This document shows, one piece after another, positions 1-6,281 of a stretch of 8,316 nucleotides of DNA (positions are counted from its first letter, which is position 1; each line of letters opens with the position of its first letter). Source of the DNA: Desulfuromusa sp. (GTDB lineage: Bacteria > Desulfobacterota > Desulfuromonadia > Desulfuromonadales > Geopsychrobacteraceae); contig JAGGWI010000185.1 in NCBI GenBank assembly GCA_021157505.1, forward strand, positions 1-8,316, in the 5' to 3' direction. Made by a program: the position numbers and the translations under genes. The notes beneath the pieces were generated by a model that was not told where the DNA came from, made no database searches, and was given only the letters and a program-made list of their open reading frames with translations.

Positions 1-200
1 AGGGGGAAAAGCGCGAAGGGGTCAAAGGTAAGGTATTGACGATATTTACTCTCAATTTTACCAAATGCAGTCTATGTGGTGCCTGTGTTGAAGTTTGTCC
101 GACGAAAGCTCTCGATTATTCCAATGATTATGAATTGGCGGGATTTGCGCGTGTAGATTTTCACTACGATCTCTTGAAAAGAGTGGAGGAACGGGAATGA
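1..200 (+). CDS. nuoI: NADH-quinone oxidoreductase subunit I, C-terminal part (5' end outside window)
   Basis: This is the tail of the ferredoxin-like complex I subunit that carries clusters N6a and N6b and passes electrons from the NADH-side module to the last cluster before quinone. It sits on the cytoplasmic face where the peripheral arm meets the membrane. Reading starts in frame at position 3 and gives 65 residues before TGA at 198-200. The visible part contains one 4Fe-4S motif, CSLCGACVEVCP (local Cys 22, 25, 28 and 32, then Pro 33), which corresponds to the second of the two motifs in NuoI; the first lies outside the window. The segment after the motif (YELAGFARVDFHYDLL) resembles the usual NuoI tail. 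The stop overlaps the nuoJ start by 4 nt (ATGA). I am confident of the family from the motif, its C-terminal position and the gene order. Confidence 0.9.
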   Translation, partial: GEKREGVKGKVLTIFTLNFTKCSLCGACVEVCPTKALDYSNDYELAGFARVDFHYDLLKRVEERE

Positions 201-724
201 TTGTTTTTGAATACATCGCCGAAGTCCTCTTTTATGCCCTGGTATGTTTAACATTTACGGGCGGTATTGTGGCGGTCAGGGCCAAGATGCTTATGCATGC
301 TGTTCTGGGTTTGGCGGCGACATTGTTTGGTGTTGCAGGCCTTTATTTCCATCTTGGTAGCCCCTTTATGGCGATGATGCAAATTCTGATTTATGTCGGT
401 GCCGTCTGTATTATTATTGTTATTGGGGTCATGCTTGGTAACACTCCGGATCAGTTGGCGGCTAAGAATATGACCGGACGGAATCTGCCATTGGCTTTAC
501 TCGCTTGCTTAACCGCCTTTATCGCGTTGTTTGTTGCGACGATCAGTCGAACCGAATTTACTGCAGCGACAGAAAAAGTTGGCGACATGTCGATAGAATT
601 TGTCGGTGAAAACTTGCTGTTACAATATTGCCTGGCCTTTGAATTGATATCGGTCGTATTGCTGACAGCGATTCTTGGTGCCATTATTCTGGCCCGTGGC
701 GGTCGGGAGGGAAAGACATCATGA
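197..724 (+). CDS. nuoJ: NADH-quinone oxidoreductase subunit J
   Basis: NuoJ is an integral membrane subunit at the base of complex I, next to NuoH, NuoA and NuoK. It helps couple quinone reduction to movement of charge along the membrane arm. The protein has 175 residues, close to the family length (E. coli about 184). It has about five hydrophobic helices, near residues 8-26, 33-52, 57-80, 97-116 and 144-167. The third (MQILIYVGAVCIIIVIGVML) is the most conserved helix of the family, with Tyr66 and Gly68 at the site known to switch between pi-bulge and alpha-helix in complex I structures. Glu149 lies in the last helix. The start is well placed: GGAGGA at 185-190 is 6 nt upstream of the ATG, which overlaps the nuoI stop. 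The 3' end overlaps nuoK by 4 nt, so translation is probably coupled. Confidence 0.95.
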   Translation: MIVFEYIAEVLFYALVCLTFTGGIVAVRAKMLMHAVLGLAATLFGVAGLYFHLGSPFMAMMQILIYVGAVCIIIVIGVMLGNTPDQLAAKNMTGRNLPLALLACLTAFIALFVATISRTEFTAATEKVGDMSIEFVGENLLLQYCLAFELISVVLLTAILGAIILARGGREGKTS

Positions 725-1038
725 TGATCAGTGCTAATTTAAACACTTATCTGATTATTGCAGCTGTTTTGCTGGTCATCGGACTATACGGCATGGTGCA
801 ACACCGGTCGTTGATCGGCATGCTGATATCGAGTGAATTTATCCTCAATGGAGCTGCTTTAAACTTTATGGCTTTTAATCGCTTTGTTGCACCTAATCCC
901 GCTGTCGGACAGATCTATGCTCTTTTTATCATGGGAATTGCTGCAGCAGAAGCAGCGATAGTGGTCAGTATTATCATCGCGGTGTACCGTAAGTACCAAG
1001 GTGAAGATCCTGAAGAGCTTCAGGATATGAAACTGTAA
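721..1038 (+). CDS. nuoK: NADH-quinone oxidoreductase subunit K
   Basis: NuoK is a small three-helix membrane subunit (MrpC-like) linking the quinone-site half of the membrane arm to the antiporter-like subunits. The protein has 105 residues (family about 100), with helices near residues 8-26, 31-51 and 62-88. Two buried glutamates required for coupling in E. coli (E36, E72) have counterparts here: Glu39 in the SSEFILN motif of helix 2 and Glu77 in the GIAAAEAAI motif of helix 3. The C-terminus has a short acidic tail (GEDPEELQDMKL). The start at 721 gives a 4-nt overlap with nuoJ and lies 9 nt after GGGAGGG (705-711). A second ATG at 724 is possible but less well spaced. An 85-bp gap follows, larger than the other junctions inside this part of the operon. 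Confidence 0.96.
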   Translation: MMISANLNTYLIIAAVLLVIGLYGMVQHRSLIGMLISSEFILNGAALNFMAFNRFVAPNPAVGQIYALFIMGIAAAEAAIVVSIIIAVYRKYQGEDPEELQDMKL

Positions 1039-1074
1039 TTTTGTTCCTCTGACGTTTTTGTAGTTGGTAACGGC

Positions 1075-1086
1075 AGCCATATGGCT
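1075..1086. repeat. 12-bp perfect palindrome in the nuoK / antiporter gap
   Basis: AGCCATATGGCT is its own reverse complement and lies in the middle of the 85-bp space between nuoK and the next gene. Outer bases GC (1073-1074) and GC (1089-1090) could extend it across a small bulge. There is no T-run behind it, so it is not a convincing terminator. It could be a protein-binding site, a small RNA hairpin or chance. The rest of this gap shows no good promoter and no small gene; only a weak GAGAAAG ribosome binding site occurs, at 1109-1115. Confidence 0.3.
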
Positions 1087-1123
1087 CTGCTAGCACGACA
1101 CACCACTTGAGAAAGAACATGCA

Positions 1124-2617
1124 ATGAACACAATTATCACCAGCAAAATCATTATAACTATGTTGATCCCGATGATCACGGCACTACTCGTCATGATTAC
1201 GGGGAAAAAAGAGAACCTGCGCGATGGTATATCGGTTGTTGGTGCCATTTTGACCTTCGCCTCGGTACTGAGTTTTCTTCCAGTTATTCAGGGTGGAGAT
1301 CAGCTGCAGTATACTCTGTTTCAGCTCTATCCCGGGGTAACGGTCAAGCTGAATCTGGATCCGCTCGGGGTGATTTTCGCCATGGTGGCATCTTTTCTGT
1401 GGATTGTAGCCGCTCTTTACTGCGTCGGCTATATGCGCGGACTTAATGAACATGCCCAGACCCGTTTTTATGTCTGTTATGCTGTTTCGGTTGGCGCTGC
1501 GATGGGAGCTGCATTTGCTGGCAACCTGTTCACTCTGTATCTGTTCTACGAGATGGTTTCCATTTTCACCTATCCTCTGGTTATGCACCATCAGGACAAG
1601 GAGGGCTATTGGGGCTCTAAAAAATATATTGTTTATTTGATGTTTACATCCAAGGCGTTCCTGTTGCCAGCAATGATCATTATTTATGTCCTCTGCGGAA
1701 CTCTTGATTTTAACTCCGCCAGTATTGCTACTGGAATTTTCCCGGCTGAGGCTGATCGCTTAGTTGTTGGGATTGCTTACCTGCTTTGTTTCTTCGGTTT
1801 TGCAAAGGCGGGTGTTATGCCTTTCCACAACTGGTTGCCCGACGCAATGGTTGCACCAACTCCGGTCAGTGCCTTGCTCCACGCTGTTGTTGTTGTCAAG
1901 GTTGGTGTCTTCTCTATCAGTCGTGTCATGCTATCTATCTTTGGCACCGACATGCTGGCTGAAACTGGGCTCGGGTTAATGACCGCATATTTTGTCTCAT
2001 TTACGATCCTGACCGCATCGGTGATTGCTCTTACCAAAGACAATCTCAAGGCACGCCTCGCTTATTCAACTGTCAGCCAGTTATCTTATATTATTCTCGG
2101 TGTTGCGATGCTGACCCCGAATTCTATTACCGGTGGTCTGGTTCATATTGCCAACCACGCATTTGCCAAAATCACCCTGTTTTTTGCCGCGGGTTGTATT
2201 TTTGTCGCCAGTGGGAAAAAGAATATCTCTGAGATGGGGGGACTTGGCAAGCGAATGCCGTGGACCATGGTGGCTTTTGGACTTGCTTCGCTGGGGATGA
2301 TTGGTGTCCCTCCGGTGGGTGGCTTTGTGACCAAATGGTATCTCGCTCTGGGAACAATTGATCTTCATAACTGGATTTTACTGACTGTTCTCCTGGTGAG
2401 TAGTTTGCTCAATGCCGGTTACTTTGTCCCGGTCGTTCTTAAGGCCTTTTTCGGCAAACCACTCCCTGCCGATGAGGGATTGACCAGTAGCCTGGAGGGG
2501 AAACCTCTGATTATGTTTATGGTTGTTCCACTGGTTATAACTGGAGCGATCTCGGTGTTGATTGGTGTTTATCCCACCCTGTTCCTGGACCTCATTAACC
2601 TTATGGTGAAGTCATGA
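1124..2617 (+). CDS. MrpD/NuoM-type proton-conducting antiporter subunit in the nuo operon
   Basis: This is an antiporter-like membrane subunit of the NuoL/M/N-MrpA/D superfamily, 497 residues with about 14 hydrophobic helices. All the residues expected for an ion channel are present: Glu143 in helix 5 (LFYEMVSIFTY), Lys228 in broken helix 7 (FAKAGVMPFHNWLPDA), Lys259 in helix 8 (VVVVKVG), His341, His345 and Lys348 in the HIANHAFAK segment, and Lys404 in helix 12 (GGFVTKW). The APTPVSALLHA stretch after helix 7 is typical of MrpA/MrpD and NuoL/M. The protein lacks the long C-terminal lateral helix of NuoL and stops soon after helix 14. The family resembles proteins named monovalent cation/H+ antiporter subunit D. 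The start has a weak GAGAAAG site 8 nt upstream; the ATG at 1119 is out of frame. The stop overlaps the next gene by 4 nt. It is probably an extra pumping module of complex I; a separate Na+/H+ antiporter with the next two genes is the alternative. Confidence 0.88.
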   Translation: MNTIITSKIIITMLIPMITALLVMITGKKENLRDGISVVGAILTFASVLSFLPVIQGGDQLQYTLFQLYPGVTVKLNLDPLGVIFAMVASFLWIVAALYCVGYMRGLNEHAQTRFYVCYAVSVGAAMGAAFAGNLFTLYLFYEMVSIFTYPLVMHHQDKEGYWGSKKYIVYLMFTSKAFLLPAMIIIYVLCGTLDFNSASIATGIFPAEADRLVVGIAYLLCFFGFAKAGVMPFHNWLPDAMVAPTPVSALLHAVVVVKVGVFSISRVMLSIFGTDMLAETGLGLMTAYFVSFTILTASVIALTKDNLKARLAYSTVSQLSYIILGVAMLTPNSITGGLVHIANHAFAKITLFFAAGCIFVASGKKNISEMGGLGKRMPWTMVAFGLASLGMIGVPPVGGFVTKWYLALGTIDLHNWILLTVLLVSSLLNAGYFVPVVLKAFFGKPLPADEGLTSSLEGKPLIMFMVVPLVITGAISVLIGVYPTLFLDLINLMVKS

Positions 2618-2862
2618 TTGTAAATTTTCTAACTTACTTGCGGGAAAGACCAACTCTGTTGAAGTGGTCGTTTCTGGCCTATTTAGCGTGTGCTCTGGTT
2701 TTTGATTTCTTTGCCGACCGTCATCATGCGCACTTCTGGGGTGACCATCTGGTGGGTTTCTGGGCGGTATTCGGGTTGGTAGGGTGTCTGGCAATGATTG
2801 TTTTCTGTAAAGGGCTGTCGCACGTATGGCTGGAGAGGGACAAGGATCATTATGACAAGTAG
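2614..2862 (+). CDS. Small two-helix membrane protein between the antiporter subunits (unknown function)
   Basis: This 82-residue protein has two hydrophobic segments, about residues 16-32 and 47-66. They are joined by a short His-rich loop (RHHAHFWGDH, residues 36-45), and a charged tail follows (LERDKDHYDK). I do not recognise a named domain. As I recall, similar short proteins with a His-Asp loop, a GF.A.FG..GC helix and an E..YYD-like tail accompany the antiporter-D pair in other genomes, so it is probably a genuine partner of the flanking proteins; this was not checked by a search. It starts within the upstream stop (ATGA at 2614-2617) and its stop overlaps the next gene by 11 nt. That arrangement strongly suggests translational coupling and a fixed stoichiometry. 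A role as an accessory or linker subunit holding the two antiporter subunits together is inference. Confidence 0.75.
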   Translation: MIVNFLTYLRERPTLLKWSFLAYLACALVFDFFADRHHAHFWGDHLVGFWAVFGLVGCLAMIVFCKGLSHVWLERDKDHYDK

Positions 2863-4618
2863 TATTTTCATGCATCCAGCCACCATGTTCATCATTGGTG
2901 CGCTGCTCCTGCCCTTAGCCAAAAAGTTCAAGGTCCAGAAAATCTGGCTGGTACTGATACCGCTGGTGGCCTTTATTCAAATCCAGTATTTACCGGAATC
3001 ATTTGGTAAAGTTGAGTGGCTGGGCTTTGAGTTGCAGTTTGGTCGGGTTGACAAACTGACGATGGTCTTTTTACACGTTTTCACCTTGATGGCGTTGATT
3101 GGCAGTATTTTCGGTCTTCATGTCAAAGAGAGTGGTCAGCACATAGCGGCGTGGCTGTATGTTGCAGGTTCTCTGGGAACCACTCTTGCCGGTGACTATC
3201 TTACGGTGTTTATTTTCTGGGAACTGATGGCATTTGCTTCAGTTTTCCTGATCTGGTATCGAAAGCGGAAAAAGTCTATCGATGCTGGCTACCGCTACCT
3301 GCTGGTGCATACCTTCGGTGGTCTGATATTGCTGGGCGGAATCTTCCTACGCTATCAGAATGTTGGTGATCTCACCTTTGAGTTGATCTCGGTCGATCAC
3401 GCAACCCTTGCCGATTATCTGATTATGATTGGCTTTATGCTCAATGCGGCGGTGCCACCCATTCATGCCTGGCTGCCGGATGCTTATCCTGAAGCAACGG
3501 TCACCGGCGCAGTCTTCATGTGCGCCTTTACGACCAAAACCGCTGTTTATGTTCTTGCGCGAGGTTTTGCCGGGTTTCAAGTTCTGGCAATCATGGGGGC
3601 GATCATGACCCTGTATGGGGTCGCTTACGCGGTTATTGAAAACGATGCGCGGCGGATACTGGCGTACCATATCGTCAGTCAGGTCGGCTACATGGTCTGT
3701 GCTGTCGGGATTGGTACCGAGATGGCAATTAACGGTGCCAGCGCTCATGCCTATGCCCACATTCTCTATAAAGCGCTGCTGTTCATGGGGATTGGCAGTG
3801 TTCTGGAGATGACGGGACGCTCCAAACTCACTGAGTTGGGTGGCCTCTATAAATATATGCCGTACACCATGATATTTACCGTTATTGGTGGCATTGCAAT
3901 CTCCGGCTTCCCGCTGACCAGTGGTTTTATCAGTAAGTCAATGATTATTGCTGCCGCTGGAAATAACCACCAGCTCATCATTATGGGTATGTTGCTACTG
4001 GCAGCAGTTGGTACCTTCTTGTCGGTTGGAATTAAATTGCCGTATTATGTTTTCTTTGGACCCAAAGATAGTGGTCTTAAACCCAATGAAGCTCCCTGGA
4101 ATATGCAACTTGCCATGGGTATGGCTGCTTTTATGTGTTTTTTCCTCGGTTTCTACCCCGACTATCTTTATGACATGTTGCCCTATGCGGTGAACTATCA
4201 TCCCTACACCAGTTACCATTTGACCGAAACGTTCCACATTCTTGGTTTCACTGGTCTTGGTTTCTACCTGATGGTCAAGTATCTCAAGCCTCACGATGTT
4301 TCTAACCTTGATCTTGACTGGTTCTACCGTCGCGGTGCTGTTTGGTTCATGTGGGTCGCGCGCAAACCGGTTAGTGCCACCAACGAATGGGTCAGCAATA
4401 TTTATCAAAGTGTTGGTCTGCGCCTCACCATGGCGCTGGCTCGTGCCCTGTCCTGGTTTGACTGGGAAGGGATCGACTGGGCTCTTGATGGCAGTGCCCG
4501 TGGTGTTGTTAAGGGTGGGGAGCAGGTACGACAGTTTCAGACCGGGAAGTTGCAGCAATATATTGGTGCTGCAGTGGCTCTGTTGTTCATTGTGCTTATC
4601 GTTGTGGTTCTGGTCTGA
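2852..4618 (+). CDS. Na+/H+ antiporter subunit D-type protein with NuoL-like lateral helix (occupies the nuoL position)
   Basis: The protein has 588 residues with about 15 hydrophobic helices, then an amphipathic stretch (about residues 481-566) and a final helix (569-588). That C-terminal layout is characteristic of NuoL, whose lateral helix runs along the membrane arm. DWFYRRG (489-495) and QTGKLQQY (563-570) match the usual start and end motifs of the NuoL tail. Key residues: Glu124 in helix 5 (FWELM), Lys229 in helix 8 (AFTTKTAVYVLAR), His299, His303 and Lys307 in helix 10, and Lys362 in helix 12 (SGFISKSM). The helix-7 lysine is replaced by Asn198 (FMLNAAVPPIHAWLPDA). From memory this substitution and the LPDAYPEATVTGAVF motif are shared by the family named Na(+)/H(+) antiporter subunit D, so it is not decay. 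The start at 2852 is preferred (AAGGA at 2842-2846, 5 nt before); an upstream ATG at 2798 would add 18 residues lying inside the previous gene. No other NuoL is present in the window. Confidence 0.85.
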   Translation: MTSSIFMHPATMFIIGALLLPLAKKFKVQKIWLVLIPLVAFIQIQYLPESFGKVEWLGFELQFGRVDKLTMVFLHVFTLMALIGSIFGLHVKESGQHIAAWLYVAGSLGTTLAGDYLTVFIFWELMAFASVFLIWYRKRKKSIDAGYRYLLVHTFGGLILLGGIFLRYQNVGDLTFELISVDHATLADYLIMIGFMLNAAVPPIHAWLPDAYPEATVTGAVFMCAFTTKTAVYVLARGFAGFQVLAIMGAIMTLYGVAYAVIENDARRILAYHIVSQVGYMVCAVGIGTEMAINGASAHAYAHILYKALLFMGIGSVLEMTGRSKLTELGGLYKYMPYTMIFTVIGGIAISGFPLTSGFISKSMIIAAAGNNHQLIIMGMLLLAAVGTFLSVGIKLPYYVFFGPKDSGLKPNEAPWNMQLAMGMAAFMCFFLGFYPDYLYDMLPYAVNYHPYTSYHLTETFHILGFTGLGFYLMVKYLKPHDVSNLDLDWFYRRGAVWFMWVARKPVSATNEWVSNIYQSVGLRLTMALARALSWFDWEGIDWALDGSARGVVKGGEQVRQFQTGKLQQYIGAAVALLFIVLIVVVLV

Positions 4619-4668
4619 CCCTGGCTGTTAATTAGCAGGCAGGTAATTACTCTTAGAAGTAGGAAGTC

Positions 4669-6261
4669 ATGGAAAACTATCTGATTCTGAATACATTGAA
4701 TTTTCCGATATTATCGTTGCTGTTGATAGTGCCGGTGGTCGGTGCCATTGTGGCCATGTTCTTACGTGGTGATACGGTGCTTAAAATCTGGGGTCTGGCA
4801 GTCACTCTGGCCACGGCACTGGTCTCACTGCCGTTGTGGACTCGTTTTGATCAAAGCACAGCGAAGTATCAGTTTGTTGAATTACGTCACTGGTTTCCTG
4901 CTTTGGATCTTGATTATGTCGTCGGGATCGACGGGATCAGCGTCCTTCTGGTGCTCCTCACAACTTTTGTGATGCCCCTGTGTATTCTCTGTTCATGGAC
5001 TTACATCAAAACCCGCTGGAAAGAGTTTGTCATCGTCACCTTGCTGATGGAAACGGCTATGCTCGGAGTTTTTATCAGTTTAAATACGGTGCTGTTCTGG
5101 ATTTTCTGGGAGGGAATGTTGGTCCCCATGTACCTGATTATTGCTATCTGGGGCGGGGCACGTAAAGACTACGCATCGATCAAGTTTTTTCTCTATACTT
5201 TTACTGGCAGTATCTTTCTGCTGGTTGCAATCGTGGCGATGTATATCAAGACTGGAACCTTCTTTATCCCTGATTTGATGGCTTACAGTTTCAGCTTTTC
5301 GTTTCAAGTATGGATATTCCTGGCTTGTGCCCTTGGGTTTGCTATCAAAATGCCAATGTTTCCTTTCCACACCTGGTTGCCTGCAGCTCACGTTGAGGCA
5401 CCGGTTGCAGGATCGGTTATCCTCGCCAGTATTCTGTTGAAAATGGGAGGTTACGGCTTCTTACGCTTCTGTTTGCCGATGGCACCGGCCGCGACTCTAT
5501 ACTTTGTACCGTTGCTTTTGACGATGTCGTTAATCAGTATTGTTGTCGGTGGTTATCTGGCTTTGGGGCAATCGGATATTAAAAAATTGATAGCCTATTC
5601 TTCGGTCGGGCATATGGGTTTTGTTACCCTGGGAATTTTTCTCCTCAATGATGCCGGGATCAAAGGCGCGATGCTGCAGATGATCAATCACGGGATTACA
5701 ACCGGCGCCCTGTTTATCCTGATCGGGATCATTTACGAGCGCACTCACAGTCGTGAGATTGCTGAGAACAGTAAGCTGGGGATGTTCATGCCGATCTATG
5801 TCACATTTTTGGGCATATTCTCGCTGTCATCTTTGGCTTTCCCGGGAACCAACAGTTTTGTCAGTGAATTCCTGGTTCTTTTTGGTGCTTTTGATAAGTA
5901 TCCGCTGGTTGGTGCTGTTTCGATCCTCGGGGCAATTCTTGCTGCAGCGTACATGTTGCGCTTGATGCAAAAAATGGTCTGGGATGATTCCGATGGTCAT
6001 GTGCCTCATGGAGAGCATGCGGAAGAGCGCAAGCGGATTCTGTTCGATTGTAATTATCGGGAAGTCGCTCAACTGGCGTTCTTAACTATCTTTGTTTTCT
6101 GGATTGGTCTCCATCCAACGCCATTGCTTGACGTGATGGATTCCAGCGTCACTCACTTGATTCATCAGATTGATGCTGGTGCTCTACCTGAAGCGGTACA
6201 TCATGGTGAGAGCCATGCCTTGCTCGAAAATGCGGGCACTTGGATCAAGAACCTCTTTTAA
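4669..6261 (+). CDS. nuoM: NADH-quinone oxidoreductase subunit M
   Basis: NuoM is one of the antiporter-like proton-translocating subunits of complex I. The protein has 530 residues (family about 490-530) and about 14 helices. All four hallmark residues are present: Glu148 in helix 5 (FWEGMLVPMYLII), Lys227 in helix 7 (FAIKMPMFPFHTWLPAAHVEAP), Lys258 in helix 8 (ILLKMGGYGFLRF) and Glu400 in helix 12 (NSFVSEFLVLFG). The glutamate at the last site, rather than lysine, is specific to NuoM. A hydrophilic loop at about 437-462 is rich in His, Asp and Glu, and the C-terminal tail (about 504-530) contains HHGESH; both go beyond the minimal NuoM. The ATG follows AGGA (4661-4664) closely. It lies 50 bp after the preceding gene and 20 bp before nuoN. 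The identification is certain. Confidence 0.97.
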   Translation: MENYLILNTLNFPILSLLLIVPVVGAIVAMFLRGDTVLKIWGLAVTLATALVSLPLWTRFDQSTAKYQFVELRHWFPALDLDYVVGIDGISVLLVLLTTFVMPLCILCSWTYIKTRWKEFVIVTLLMETAMLGVFISLNTVLFWIFWEGMLVPMYLIIAIWGGARKDYASIKFFLYTFTGSIFLLVAIVAMYIKTGTFFIPDLMAYSFSFSFQVWIFLACALGFAIKMPMFPFHTWLPAAHVEAPVAGSVILASILLKMGGYGFLRFCLPMAPAATLYFVPLLLTMSLISIVVGGYLALGQSDIKKLIAYSSVGHMGFVTLGIFLLNDAGIKGAMLQMINHGITTGALFILIGIIYERTHSREIAENSKLGMFMPIYVTFLGIFSLSSLAFPGTNSFVSEFLVLFGAFDKYPLVGAVSILGAILAAAYMLRLMQKMVWDDSDGHVPHGEHAEERKRILFDCNYREVAQLAFLTIFVFWIGLHPTPLLDVMDSSVTHLIHQIDAGALPEAVHHGESHALLENAGTWIKNLF

Positions 6262-6281
6262 CTCAAGAATCGGATCAACTT

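Noticed and set aside
1058..1086. Possible promoter in the nuoK / antiporter gap (TTGTAG ... TATGGC)
   Set aside because: Both boxes match the consensus poorly and the second falls inside the palindrome, so there is too little support for an internal promoter.
2798..2851. Longer N-terminus for the 588-residue antiporter protein (ATG at 2798)
   Set aside because: The 18 added residues are polar and basic, overlap the 82-residue gene out of frame, and lack a good ribosome binding site; the ATG at 2852 has AAGGA at 5 nt spacing and leads straight into the first helix.
3995..4558. 187-codon open frame on the minus strand opposite the NuoL-position gene
   Set aside because: It lies opposite a clearly conserved membrane protein gene, has no recognisable domain, and its composition is that of an antisense shadow; the same holds for the other minus-strand frames in the window.
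6240..6281. Longer N-terminus for NuoN (ATG at 6240)
   Set aside because: It adds 14 polar residues not seen in NuoN and overlaps the end of nuoM; the ATG at 6282 begins at the normal first helix.
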